Source: Deltaproteobacteria bacterium (GTDB taxonomy: Bacteria; Desulfobacterota; Desulfuromonadia; Geobacterales; Geobacteraceae). From it: a DNA stretch of 64,000 nucleotides. The notes under the pieces are model-generated. The model was not told where the DNA came from. It saw nothing but the letters and a program-made list of their open reading frames with translations, and did no database searches. Shown piece after piece: positions 8,664 through 17,746 of the stretch (position 1 is the stretch's first letter; the number at the start of each line of letters is the position of its first letter). Position numbers and translations under genes: made by a program. Location: contig JAJZUQ010000002.1 of NCBI GenBank assembly GCA_021848385.1, forward strand, positions 62,001-126,000, read 5' to 3'.

Positions 8664-9264
8664 CGATTGCCTCGAGTATGATCTGAAGAGAAGGGGTATC
8701 GGGAAGAAGGAAAAAGTGCCCCTTCACCTGCTCATCATCCTCAAAAAATTCGGTTTCCACCATGAGCGACTGATCACCGACCTCGGCAAGATCGACGAGT
8801 ACATAGTCAACCACTGCACCCGCCATATCGAAGGAGAGTACCGGCACCGAGGGGATGAGAGTCATTTTGAGCATGGTTCCAAGAGCATTCAGGTAGGCCG
8901 AGGCAAGGATGTTCCCCACCTCCTTGAGCGCGGACACCTCCAGTTCACTCAACAGCCCCCCCCGCGAATTCTCCCTGCTGAGGAGCTTTTCCAGTATGCG
9001 GATTGCATTTTCCCGAGGGAAAATCATGAGGATATTGCCACGGGCACTGCCGAGAATCTGAAGGTAGATGCCGACCACCATCTTTTCCGCACCGCCAAGC
9101 AACTCGGGCACCTTGGAGATATCGGTGACTAATACCTGTGGCACCCGAAGGTTAACGGTTTTCCCGAGCATTTGGGAGAGCGCCGTAGCGGCATGCCCCA
9201 TGCCAATATTGCTTACCTCCCGCAGTGCATCCAACTGTGTTTCATTCAGATCGGCAATACGCAT
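8647..9264 (-). CDS. cheC: CheY-P phosphatase CheC
   Basis: CheC removes phosphate from CheY and so resets the motor signal. The 205-residue protein has both copies of the CheC active-site motif: DALREVSNIGMGHA (about residue 13) and SALKEVGNILASAYLNALG (about residue 110), each with the E-x2-N pair. Position M at 9264 is preferred because gaaagga lies seven bases upstream; two ATGs further up are in frame. It overlaps cheD and follows cheA by 36 bases, the standard pairing for CheC and CheD. Confidence 0.92.
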   Translation of the reverse strand: MRIADLNETQLDALREVSNIGMGHAATALSQMLGKTVNLRVPQVLVTDISKVPELLGGAEKMVVGIYLQILGSARGNILMIFPRENAIRILEKLLSRENSRGGLLSELEVSALKEVGNILASAYLNALGTMLKMTLIPSVPVLSFDMAGAVVDYVLVDLAEVGDQSLMVETEFFEDDEQVKGHFFLLPDTPSLQIILEAIGVLHG

Positions 9265-9300
9265 ATGCATCCTTTCCAAAACACCTGTCATGAAAAATGG

Positions 9301-10917
9301 TTACAGAAGATTAGCGACATCGAGAATAAAAACGACCTCACCATTGCCGAGCACTGCCCCCCCTCCCAACCCCTTCATACTCGCCAGGGGACGCCCAAGC
9401 GGCTTGACAAAAATCTCCTGCTGACCGATAAAACTGTCCACCACAAGCCCCACGCGCCGTCCCTTAAGTTCGCACACAAACAGGGGAAGCAGTTCACCGG
9501 CATCACCGTGCGGGAAGCCGAGAATCCGGTTCAGGCTCAGGAGCGGTAGCTGCTCGCCGTCCAGATCGAATAACGCCTGCCTGCCCCGCTTGTAAATCAA
9601 GCTTCGCTTGAGTTCCAGCGTCCGCTGGACATTGGTAACCGGAATCGCCACCGCAATCAGGGAAAGTCTCACCAGCAGAACATTTATGATGGCAATGGTC
9701 AGGGGGAGCCGCAGGATAAAGCGACTCCCCTTCCCCAGTTCCGACTCGATGGCCATATTCCCGCCAAGGGTCTGGATTGTGGAACGAACCGCATCCATCC
9801 CCACGCCACGGCCCGACACCCCCGTCACTTCCCGGGCGGTCGAAAAGCCGGGAAGACAGGTGAGCATGAAAGCTTCACCGGGTGCCATGAGACGGCCGGC
9901 CTCCGGGCCGACAAGACCTTTCTCTATGGCAAGGTCAACCAGCCGGGCAGGGTCCATTCCCCGACCGTCGTCCTCGACTACGACTACCACCTGGTCTTTT
10001 TGCCGTCTGACAACAAGCCTGATTTTCCCCGGGGAGGGCTTGCCGCACGCTTCACGTTCGGCAGGCGTCTCCAGAGCATGGTCGACGGCATTACGCAGAA
10101 TGTGGACGAGGGGATCGACGAGCTCATCCAGAATCCCCCGGTCCAGCTCTATCTCCTTCCCCTCCACCTCGAAAACGACCTCTTTGCCGATTTTCTTTGC
10201 CAGGTCCCGCACCACACGAGGAAACCTGTCGGCGACCGCCGCAAACGGGATGAGCCGCACCAGCACTATTTCTGAATGCAGGTCGCGCAGTAATCGGGAA
10301 AGCTCCACTGTCGCTTCATCAAGGGGGGCAGATTCAAGCTCTTTCCCGACCGTCAAGAGCCGGTGCTTGTTGGTGATCAGCTCCCCGGTGATATTTATGA
10401 GGTTATCCAGCACCTCGGTCCGGACTCGGACCGTCTGCGGTGCATCGTCATGGCTGTCCCGCTCTCCGGTGGCAGGAGATGGGGAATATGATGCAGGCGA
10501 TTTCACATCCGCCACAAACTCTGGGACTCCTCCGGCCGCTGCCGGTCGATAGGTTGCGAGCCGCCGCGCCAGATCACCAGTGTCCCGGGCCGTTTGAAGC
10601 TCTGTCGACACATCAGCAATCATCACCTCCAGAAGGTCCGCTCCTTCCAGAAGCAGGTCGGCAATTCCCGTATCAAAGATCAGTTCTTCCTTACGAACCC
10701 GGTCCAGGAGGTCTTCGATAGTGTGGGACAATTCGGCAATATCACCGTATCCCATGGAAGCAGCCATTCCCTTGAGGGAGTGGGCAGACCGGAACAGGGC
10801 ATACATATCCTCCCGGCTGCCAGATCCCTGTTCCAGCTTGACGATAAGCTCGCTGAACGCACGGAGATGCTCCCGAGACTCGGAAACAAACAGATTCCGG
10901 TACGGGGACATGTCCAT
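9301..10917 (-). CDS. cheA: Chemotaxis histidine kinase CheA
   Basis: CheA phosphorylates itself on the HPt domain and passes phosphate to CheY. Domains in order: HPt (1-110, FRSAHSLKGMAASMGY with the phosphoryl-accepting His at 46), a short linker of about 50 residues, dimerisation helices (about 160-220), HATPase (N box HILRNAVDHALE, then VEDDGRGMD, GRGVGMDAV and GKGSRFILRLP), and a CheW-like domain (about 405-538, ending FILDVANLL). At 538 residues it is short because no P2 CheY-docking domain is visible. The ATG follows the cheY stop by three bases and has gggag upstream. Confidence 0.95.
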   Translation of the reverse strand: MDMSPYRNLFVSESREHLRAFSELIVKLEQGSGSREDMYALFRSAHSLKGMAASMGYGDIAELSHTIEDLLDRVRKEELIFDTGIADLLLEGADLLEVMIADVSTELQTARDTGDLARRLATYRPAAAGGVPEFVADVKSPASYSPSPATGERDSHDDAPQTVRVRTEVLDNLINITGELITNKHRLLTVGKELESAPLDEATVELSRLLRDLHSEIVLVRLIPFAAVADRFPRVVRDLAKKIGKEVVFEVEGKEIELDRGILDELVDPLVHILRNAVDHALETPAEREACGKPSPGKIRLVVRRQKDQVVVVVEDDGRGMDPARLVDLAIEKGLVGPEAGRLMAPGEAFMLTCLPGFSTAREVTGVSGRGVGMDAVRSTIQTLGGNMAIESELGKGSRFILRLPLTIAIINVLLVRLSLIAVAIPVTNVQRTLELKRSLIYKRGRQALFDLDGEQLPLLSLNRILGFPHGDAGELLPLFVCELKGRRVGLVVDSFIGQQEIFVKPLGRPLASMKGLGGGAVLGNGEVVFILDVANLL

Positions 10918-10920
10918 GGG

Positions 10921-11286
10921 TCAGTCTCCCGCCACCCGCCTGATGACCTCCCTGACCCGCTCCGTGTTGAACGGCTTGAGGATGAAGTCGCTTGCGCCTG
11001 CTTGCTGTGCAGCATTCATGAGCGATTCCTGGCCGACCGCACTGCACATGATGACACAGGCATTGCCGTCGATTGCCCTGATCTCGCGAAGTGCCTCAAT
11101 GCCGTTTTTGGCCGGCATGACAATATCCATCGTGGTAATGTCAGGACGAAAATCCCGGTACTTACGCACCGCTTCCACGCCATCCGCCGCTTCGGCAACG
11201 ATCTCGTGCCCCTCACTTTCAAAGATGCCACGCAACATGTTGCGCATGAAGAGCGAATCGTCAACCAGCAGAACCTTGTGCCCCAT
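10921..11286 (-). CDS. cheY: Chemotaxis response regulator CheY
   Basis: This is a stand-alone receiver domain of 121 residues. Key residues are the acidic pair in LLVDDS (9-10), the phosphorylated Asp54 in TTMDIVMPAKNG, the Ser/Thr in MCSAVG near 82 and Lys104 in FILKPF. It sits between cheW and cheA, as expected of the CheY that receives phosphate from this CheA. An acctcc-complement Shine-Dalgarno (ggaggtaac) precedes the ATG. Confidence 0.93.
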   Translation of the reverse strand: MGHKVLLVDDSLFMRNMLRGIFESEGHEIVAEAADGVEAVRKYRDFRPDITTMDIVMPAKNGIEALREIRAIDGNACVIMCSAVGQESLMNAAQQAGASDFILKPFNTERVREVIRRVAGD

Positions 11287-11352
11287 GTTACCTCCAGAAT
11301 TACTCGGGGTAGTGGCGGCAAGGGGAAAAATGCCGGCACCAACCTACCCGAA

Positions 11353-11778
11353 CTATTGCTTGAAAACCTCTTCCATTTTTTTCAACACATTGTCAAGCGC
11401 CAGCAGCTTCAGGACTCCCCTGTCGCTCTGCACTTCTCTGGCGATGAAACCATTGTCAGGGAGATCGGCACTCCCCTCCCCTTCTTCTGCGGCAAAGCCC
11501 TCCACGCCATCCACCCACAGGGCAAGATTGGCAATACTGTGGTCGAGGACGAGGAACGTGCCAGGGGACGTCGTCTTGCCGCAGCCGAGCAGTCTGGCCA
11601 GATCGAGGATGGCAACCAACCTGCCATGGGCGTTCATGGCACCGCAGAGGAATTCGGGGGCACGGGGAACCGGTACCGACCGGGACGGTTCCCTAACCTC
11701 CGCCACAACCCGGAGGGGAAGACCATACCGCTCACCCTTGACGGCAAAGACGATAAATCCGCGGGACGTGACGTTCAT
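11353..11778 (-). CDS. cheW: Chemotaxis coupling protein CheW
   Basis: CheW links CheA to chemoreceptors. The 141-residue protein has the CheW fold pattern: GFIVFAVKGERYGLPLRVVA at the N-terminus, the SVPVPRAPEFLCGAMNAHGR signature (family P-x-APxF-xGxxxxRG, here ending NAHGR) near residue 40, and VAILDLARLLG. ATG 11778 overlaps the stop of the receptor gene upstream (tgatg), and a GTG one codon earlier is possible. The gap to cheY is 66 bases. Confidence 0.9.
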   Translation of the reverse strand: MNVTSRGFIVFAVKGERYGLPLRVVAEVREPSRSVPVPRAPEFLCGAMNAHGRLVAILDLARLLGCGKTTSPGTFLVLDHSIANLALWVDGVEGFAAEEGEGSADLPDNGFIAREVQSDRGVLKLLALDNVLKKMEEVFKQ

Positions 11779-13055
11779 CACAATGGCGCTTCGTCCAGAT
11801 TCACCTTGAACCGTTGCACGACCGCAAGAAGTTCATCGGCCATTTTGGCCATCTCCTGGGCGGCATGGGCCATTTCCTGCATGGCCGTCGACTGCTCTTC
11901 CGATGCCGCGGACACCTGATGGGTTGCAGCCGCGTTATCCTCAGCCACCCTGGCGATCTCATCCACCGCCCTGACCATCTTCTCTGCACCGTCTGCCTGC
12001 ATCTGGGACAGGTCGGCAATACTGTTCGCCTTACTCTCCGTTCCGATGACCGTATCGAGGATTTCTCTGAAGGAAGCGGCAGTGGTATCGATGTTCTTTT
12101 TCCCGTCAACAATAAGTCGCGAACCTTCAACTATCGTCTCATGAACCTTGCCGCTCTCTTCCTTGAGCATGGCAATCAGTTCTACGATATCGCCGGCATA
12201 CTTGCTGGTACCGTCGGAAAGTTTGCGCACCTCCTCCGCAACCACGGCGAATCCCTTGCCGTATTCCCCGGCTCGGGCCGCCTCTATGGAAGCATTCAGG
12301 GAAAGCATGTTCGTCTGCCGGGCAATCTCACCGATGAAATCGGCAATTTTCCCCACCTGCTGGAGCTTTGCGTTGAACGCCATGAAACGCTGCCCCGTGG
12401 TCTCCGCGTTATCAAAAAATTCCTTCATTGTTGCGAGTGATTCGCTTGCCAGTTCTCCTCCATGCTGGGCGGTAACACTGGTATCCCGGGCGGCCTGGGC
12501 GGCCTCTTTGGCGCGTTTGGCAACCAATTCAACGGAAATTGCCGTTTCATGAATAAGGGCACAGGTCTTAGCGACCATCTCCGCCTGGCTCCCTGCCCCG
12601 CGGGAAATCTGCCCCATGGCCCGGGCAACCTCGTCGGTGGAGGCGTTAATCTCAAGGGCCGACGATGAGAGCGTGCTGGCCGAGAAGGAAACCCGCTCCG
12701 ATGTCTCTCTGATATGCCGGACCAGATCCCGCAGACTTTCCACCATACAGTTGATCGAGCCCCCCAAGTCATGGGTCTCATCGGGGAAACGGGAATCTTT
12801 CAGGACAACATCCTGGGTCAGGTCACCCCGGCTGATCGCCTCGGCAGACTGGGTAAGGCGGGAAATGTTGCGGGTGAAGCCCCGGGAAAATATCCAGCCG
12901 AGCACAAGTCCGATGGTAAGGGCTACCACGTAGGAAAGGACGTTGGTAATCTCCGGGACGTAGCCGAGATGACGCACCAGATCGGGGGCAAAGGCCACCG
13001 CCCCGACCACCATCACAAATCCCATGATAAACTTGTATCCTATGGGAACATACAT
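11778..13055 (-). CDS. Methyl-accepting chemotaxis protein without a large sensor domain
   Basis: The 425-residue receptor has two membrane segments close together (about residues 5-24 and 38-58, [19 protein letters not shown] and [18 protein letters not shown]) with only a short loop between, then a HAMP-like stretch and a long signalling domain with the hairpin tip [37 protein letters not shown]. The chosen ATG at 13055 has aggagagg eight bases upstream; the longer open frame begins inside the cheR gap. Lying between cheR and cheW, it is probably the cluster's own receptor, sensing at or inside the membrane. Confidence 0.9.
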   Translation of the reverse strand: MYVPIGYKFIMGFVMVVGAVAFAPDLVRHLGYVPEITNVLSYVVALTIGLVLGWIFSRGFTRNISRLTQSAEAISRGDLTQDVVLKDSRFPDETHDLGGSINCMVESLRDLVRHIRETSERVSFSASTLSSSALEINASTDEVARAMGQISRGAGSQAEMVAKTCALIHETAISVELVAKRAKEAAQAARDTSVTAQHGGELASESLATMKEFFDNAETTGQRFMAFNAKLQQVGKIADFIGEIARQTNMLSLNASIEAARAGEYGKGFAVVAEEVRKLSDGTSKYAGDIVELIAMLKEESGKVHETIVEGSRLIVDGKKNIDTTAASFREILDTVIGTESKANSIADLSQMQADGAEKMVRAVDEIARVAEDNAAATHQVSAASEEQSTAMQEMAHAAQEMAKMADELLAVVQRFKVNLDEAPL

Positions 13056-13092
13056 GGTAAATCCTCTCCTTTTCAGGCATGGATCCTTGTCG

Positions 13093-13953
13093 TCATGCTC
13101 GCCGGTAGATCCGTTCAACCGTACAGATGGGTTCAAATCGTTCCTGTGCAGACCCCACCACTGTTTCCGATTTGCCGAGAATGAGCACCCCTCCCGGACG
13201 CAGTCTGTCGGCAAACCCGTGGAGAATGGCCTCTTGCTGCGAACGCTCGAAATACATGAGAACGTTGCGGCAGAGGATCAGGTCACTGTCGGGAAACGCT
13301 CCCACCTGGGCAAGGTCCGCCTGCCGGAACTCGACGAGTGACCTGATTTCCTGCACCAGCTGGTACCTGCCATCCCGCTGCAGGAAATACTCCCGTCGTA
13401 ACTCGTCGGGTACGTCCCGCAACCGCTCTTCGCCGTATATTCCCTCCCGCGCCACCCTCAGGATGGCCTCATCCACATCGGTGGCAAGTATGGTTGCCCC
13501 GATCCGTCCCAATTCATCCGGGAAGAAATGTTTCAGGAGCAGTGCCACCGTATAGGGCTCCTCGCCACCGGCACAACCGACGCTCCAGATGCCGAGCCTT
13601 TCGGACCCTTTCATCCCGGAAAGCGCAAAGAGGTGGGGAAGTATTTCCCGGCACAGCTTTTCGAACATGGGGGGATCACGAAAAAACTGGCTGACGTGGA
13701 TGGTCAGCACCTTCTGGAGACGGTCCACTTCATCATCGTCCCGACGCAGGAGCTCGCAGTATTCCTCCCCGCTCGAGCAGTTGGTCGCCCGCAGCCGGAT
13801 TGCAATCCTGCGTTTGATGCATTGATCCTTGTATCCATCCAGATCGAACCCGCGGGCATTTTTCATTATTCGAGCGATACGAGAGAACACCTCGGGCGAA
13901 ATATCGGCGAAGTCTTTGTGATCAAGGTATGTCTGGCGGGAAACCGGGGTCAT
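13093..13953 (-). CDS. cheR: Chemotaxis protein methyltransferase CheR
   Basis: CheR methylates receptor glutamates with S-adenosylmethionine. The 286-residue protein has the all-alpha N-terminal domain ([20 protein letters not shown]), the [15 protein letters not shown] segment, the SAM-binding [19 protein letters not shown] block, [23 protein letters not shown] and [11 protein letters not shown]. It is first in the che cluster, 68 bases after thiL and 37 before the receptor gene. No cheB methylesterase gene follows in this cluster. Confidence 0.95.
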   Translation of the reverse strand: MTPVSRQTYLDHKDFADISPEVFSRIARIMKNARGFDLDGYKDQCIKRRIAIRLRATNCSSGEEYCELLRRDDDEVDRLQKVLTIHVSQFFRDPPMFEKLCREILPHLFALSGMKGSERLGIWSVGCAGGEEPYTVALLLKHFFPDELGRIGATILATDVDEAILRVAREGIYGEERLRDVPDELRREYFLQRDGRYQLVQEIRSLVEFRQADLAQVGAFPDSDLILCRNVLMYFERSQQEAILHGFADRLRPGGVLILGKSETVVGSAQERFEPICTVERIYRRA

Positions 13954-14021
13954 GTAAGGGGGTGACCATCCTTAACGAGATGCACAGTTCGTGGTACACC
14001 GCTTCAGGAAGCGGATTGACG

Positions 14022-15020
14022 TCAAGCGTCCCGTATGGCCCCGAAATGGTTGTACCCAAGGCGTTCCGGGTGGTACGGCTTGCCGTCGGGATCAGTCAGG
14101 GATAACCCTCCCACGGCAGTTATCTCACCGATGACAGTCACCGGTACGCCGCACGCGGCAAGGGCCGAACGGATTTCCGCCTCCCGTTCCGGCAAAGCGG
14201 TGAAGAGGAGTTCGTAATCCTCGCCACCGGCAAGGGGAAGGGCAAAGGGATCTCTGCCGGCGGCAGATGCATGGTGCCGGCACTCCTCCGAGAGGGGAAG
14301 CCGGGCCAGGTCGAGCCGGGCGCCAACGCCGGACAGGTCGAGAATATGGGAGAGATCAGCCAGCAGACCGTCGCTCACATCGATCATGGAGGTTGCCAGG
14401 CCTGCTTCGGCAAGCCGGATGCCTGCCTCCACCCGGGGAAGCGGGTCAAGATGGCGTTCTACCGCTCTCCCCGACCGAATCCCCTGCATGAGGAGTTCCA
14501 ACCCGAGGGACGAGTCCCCCAGGCTCCCCGTGACCAGCACCAGGTCTCCGGCGCGAGCCGTTGATCTGCGGACTACCATGTCGGGATGCTGCTCCCCCAG
14601 GGCGGTAACCGATATGACCAGTCCCCCCTTGGATGCACAGGTATCCCCCCCCACCAGTGTCACCGTGAACTCACCGGCCAGGGAGAGGAACCCCCGGGTG
14701 AAATCATCAAGAAATTCGACCGGGAGGGTCGGAGGGATAGCCAGGGAGAGCAGTGCGTGCCTGGGGTGCGCCCCCATGGCGGCAAGGTCGGAGAGGTTCA
14801 CCGCCAGGGACTTGCGTCCCAGGGTATGGGGGTCGGAAAGGGCAAGATCGAAATGGACCCTTTCAACAAGCATGTCCGCCGTGGCAAGGGTTACCTGCTC
14901 CATAGCCGGGGCCAGTATGGCGGCGTCGTCACCGATGCCGAGCACCACGCCGGCCCCTTTCCTGACCCGTCCGGAGAGCCGGTCGATAAAACCGAATTCG
15001 CCCAGCTCCTCGAGTTTCAC
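14022..15020 (-). CDS. thiL: Thiamine-monophosphate kinase
   Basis: ThiL phosphorylates thiamine phosphate to thiamine diphosphate, the last step of the pathway. The 332-residue protein has the PurM-like fold motifs: [10 protein letters not shown] near residue 27, [20 protein letters not shown] near 75, [10 protein letters not shown] near 118, [16 protein letters not shown] near 208, and [12 protein letters not shown] near 257. The start overlaps the lon stop by four bases (ATG within the lon terminus), so it is coupled to lon. Confidence 0.95.
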   Translation of the reverse strand: MKLEELGEFGFIDRLSGRVRKGAGVVLGIGDDAAILAPAMEQVTLATADMLVERVHFDLALSDPHTLGRKSLAVNLSDLAAMGAHPRHALLSLAIPPTLPVEFLDDFTRGFLSLAGEFTVTLVGGDTCASKGGLVISVTALGEQHPDMVVRRSTARAGDLVLVTGSLGDSSLGLELLMQGIRSGRAVERHLDPLPRVEAGIRLAEAGLATSMIDVSDGLLADLSHILDLSGVGARLDLARLPLSEECRHHASAAGRDPFALPLAGGEDYELLFTALPEREAEIRSALAACGVPVTVIGEITAVGGLSLTDPDGKPYHPERLGYNHFGAIRDA

Positions 15021-17458
15021 GCAACCACTCCCTTGCGTGGCTTCACAAGAACCCGCGTCGGAGGAATTTTACCCTTGACAGCAGGTGCTTTTCCGTGGCG
15101 AGCCGGGGGCGGGGGAAAGGTTTCCAGCGCCACCTTGAGAACATCGTCGATAGTCCTGACAGGGACGACCTTGACCTTCTTCATGATATGGCGGGGAATC
15201 TCTTCCAGGTCCTTCTTGTTCTGTTCCGGGATGACAACGGTCTTCACCCCGGCACGGATGGCGGCCAGCATCTTCTCCTTCAACCCCCCGATGGGGAGGA
15301 CCTTTCCCCGCAGGGTAATCTCGCCGGTCATGGCAACGTCTTTCCGGACGGGAATTTTCGTCAGCGCCGAGACAAGGGCCGTGGCCATGGTAACACCCGC
15401 CGACGGGCCGTCCTTGGGGATGGCTCCGGCGGGCACGTGGACATGGATCTCCATATTATGGAAAAAATCGGTGGGAAGGTTGAGCTCCGCTTCCTTGGAA
15501 CGGACGTAGGAAAGGGCCGCCTGTACCGACTCCTTCATGACGTCCCCCAGCTGCCCCGTCAGGGTGAGACCCCCCTTACCCTGCATGATGGTCGCTTCGA
15601 CAAAGAGCACTTCCCCGCCGACAGGGGTCCAGGCCAGTCCCGTCACCACGCCCACTTCGTTGTGCTCCATTTCCTCTTCGCGAAGGAATTTTGGGGGACC
15701 GAGATATCTGGCCACTGCCGACGCGTTGACCATGAAATGCCGTTTCTCACCCTCTGCCACCTTGCGGGCCACCTTGCGGCAGATGGATCCGATTTCCCGC
15801 TCCAGATTCCTCAGCCCGGCTTCCCGGGTATACTTGGCGATAATTGTCTTGATCGCCTCGTCGGAAACGGTAAGGATCTGCTCCGTGATACCGTTATCAC
15901 TAATCTGCCGCGGCACCAGATAGCGCTTGGCGATCTGCAGCTTCTCCTCCTCGGTGTATCCTGCCAGATTGATCACTTCCATCCGGTCCTGCAGAGGCCC
16001 GGGAACCGGATCAATCTGGTTGGCCGTCGCGATGAACATGACATTGGAGAGGTTGTAGGGGATGTTTATGTAATGGTCGGAAAACGCATGGTTCTGCTCC
16101 GGATCGAGCACCTCCAGGAGCGCCGACGAGGGGTCGCCGCGGAAATCGGCGCCGATTTTGTCCAGTTCGTCGAGCATGAAGACCGGGTTGTTGGCGCCGG
16201 CCTGCTTGAGCCCCTGGAGTATCCGCCCCGGCAGTGCCCCCACATAGGTCCGGCGATGCCCCCGGATTTCCGCCTCGTCCCGGACCCCTCCGAGGGAGAT
16301 GCGCACGAATTTACGCCCCATGGCACGGGCAATGGACTTGCCAAGGGAGGTCTTTCCCACCCCCGGAGGTCCTACGAAGCAGAGGATCGGACCTTTCATC
16401 TTCTTCTTCAGCTTGCGCACCGCGAGGAATTCGAGAATCCGGTCCTTGACCTTTTCCAGATAGAAGTGGTCCTCGTCGAGGATCTCCCGTGCCCGTTTGA
16501 TGTCCAGGGCATCCTTGGTCGACTTGCTCCAGGGGAGTTCCACCATCCAGTCCAGATAGGTACGGAGCATCCCCGATTCGGCAGCATCCGGATGCATCTG
16601 CTCCAGCCGTCCCAACTGCTTGAGGGCCTCCTTCTCCACCGTCGACGGCATCTTGGCCTGCTCGATCGCCTTGCGCAGTTCGGCAATCTCCTCGGCACGT
16701 GCATCGGTCTCCCCCAACTCCTGCTGGATCGCCCGCAGCTGCTCACGCAGGAAGTATTCCCGTTGGCTCTTCCCCATTTCCTCCTTGGCCGCGGACTGTA
16801 TACGCGCCTGCATGTTGAGGAGTTCGTGCTCTTTATTCAGGAGTTCGTTGACACGCCCCAGTCTTTCCAGCGGGTCGGCGATTTCCAGCAGACGCTGGGC
16901 ATCCTCCACCTTGAGGCCGATATTGCTGGCGACAAGATCGGCAAGGCTCCCCGGATCCTGCATGTTTTCGACGATCACCATCACTTCGGGAGAAATGACC
17001 TTGCCCAGGGAAATGACCTTGCCGAGCTGCTCCTTGATCGTCCGCATGAGCGCTTCCGTTTCGAGGGAGTTCTCCGCGATCAGGGGATCGGTGACCCGTT
17101 CGATCCGTACCGAATAAAACGGCTTGTCCGCTACATATTCGGTTATCCGCCCCTTGGAGAGCCCCTGCACAAGAATCTTGACCCGGCCGTCAGGAAGCTT
17201 CAGCATCCTCATGATCATGGCTACGGTCCCGACGCTGTAAATCGTATCCGGCGTCGGCTCTTCCTCCCCAACCTCCCGCTGGGTTGCAAGAAAGATCAGG
17301 CGGTCCTGGGAAAGGGCATGATCAACCGCAGCTATGGAGAGTTCCCTCCCGACGAAGAGGGGAAGTATCATATAGGGGTAGACCACCACGTCCCGTACCG
17401 GCAACAGGGGCAGGACATCCGGTATCTTTAATTCCTCATTGTCCGGTTTGACTTCCAT
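15017..17458 (-). CDS. lon: ATP-dependent protease Lon
   Basis: Lon degrades misfolded and regulatory proteins in the cytoplasm. The 813-residue product has the LAN substrate-binding domain ([20 protein letters not shown] at the start), a coiled helical region, the AAA+ module (Walker [14 protein letters not shown], then FMLDELDKI), and the protease domain with the catalytic Ser in [11 protein letters not shown] and Lys in [17 protein letters not shown] 17458 is chosen since aaggag lies seven bases upstream; GTG 17485 is in frame. A basic C-terminal tail (PRKGVVA) follows. It leads the lon-thiL transcript. Confidence 0.96.
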   Translation of the reverse strand: MEVKPDNEELKIPDVLPLLPVRDVVVYPYMILPLFVGRELSIAAVDHALSQDRLIFLATQREVGEEEPTPDTIYSVGTVAMIMRMLKLPDGRVKILVQGLSKGRITEYVADKPFYSVRIERVTDPLIAENSLETEALMRTIKEQLGKVISLGKVISPEVMVIVENMQDPGSLADLVASNIGLKVEDAQRLLEIADPLERLGRVNELLNKEHELLNMQARIQSAAKEEMGKSQREYFLREQLRAIQQELGETDARAEEIAELRKAIEQAKMPSTVEKEALKQLGRLEQMHPDAAESGMLRTYLDWMVELPWSKSTKDALDIKRAREILDEDHFYLEKVKDRILEFLAVRKLKKKMKGPILCFVGPPGVGKTSLGKSIARAMGRKFVRISLGGVRDEAEIRGHRRTYVGALPGRILQGLKQAGANNPVFMLDELDKIGADFRGDPSSALLEVLDPEQNHAFSDHYINIPYNLSNVMFIATANQIDPVPGPLQDRMEVINLAGYTEEEKLQIAKRYLVPRQISDNGITEQILTVSDEAIKTIIAKYTREAGLRNLEREIGSICRKVARKVAEGEKRHFMVNASAVARYLGPPKFLREEEMEHNEVGVVTGLAWTPVGGEVLFVEATIMQGKGGLTLTGQLGDVMKESVQAALSYVRSKEAELNLPTDFFHNMEIHVHVPAGAIPKDGPSAGVTMATALVSALTKIPVRKDVAMTGEITLRGKVLPIGGLKEKMLAAIRAGVKTVVIPEQNKKDLEEIPRHIMKKVKVVPVRTIDDVLKVALETFPPPPARHGKAPAVKGKIPPTRVLVKPRKGVVA

Positions 17459-17548
17459 CTGCAACTCCTTCTTCTTCCGGGACACCCCGGACAGGCAATG
17501 GGTTCGAATTCGCGTCCAAGCCGCTTTCAGAGCGGTTTGAATTTACAT

Positions 17549-17577
17549 GATTTAACCATCTTTGGGCCGAAAGTCAA
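17549..17577 (-). promoter_or_regulatory. Sigma-70-type promoter of lon
   Basis: The minus strand has TTGACT, 17 bases, TAAATC, about 90 bases upstream of the lon start. A heat-shock (sigma-32) box was looked for and is not convincing. The leader contains a small inverted repeat (ccgct...agcgg). Confidence 0.55.
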
Positions 17578-17678
17578 GGTAATCTGGCCTTGTGGCGCGG
17601 AGAAATGCCTCGATCAAGGGCCGCAGTTGCTTCTGCTTGCTCAAACTCCTGTCAATAGCCGATTTACGCTGTTATGAA

Positions 17679-17707
17679 TTGAACTTTTAACCCCTGCCGT
17701 GTATAAT
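17679..17707 (+). promoter_or_regulatory. Sigma-70-type promoter of the TPR gene
   Basis: TTGAAC and a perfect TATAAT are separated by 17 bases, 39 bases upstream of the chosen start codon. Confidence 0.75.
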
Positions 17708-17746
17708 TCGCCATTCTTTAAATCCCTTCGACTCTATGAGGAACAG

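Noticed and set aside
10594..11919. Plus-strand frame of 441 codons opposite cheA-cheY-cheW
   Set aside because: Shadow of several well-supported che genes on the other strand.
15095..17431. Plus-strand frame of 778 codons opposite lon
   Set aside because: It is antisense to lon, His/Asp/Gly-rich as expected of a shadow in high-GC DNA, with no motif or ribosome site.
17549..17577. Heat-shock sigma-32 promoter upstream of lon
   Set aside because: The sequence fits a sigma-70 box better; no cccat-type -10 element was found.
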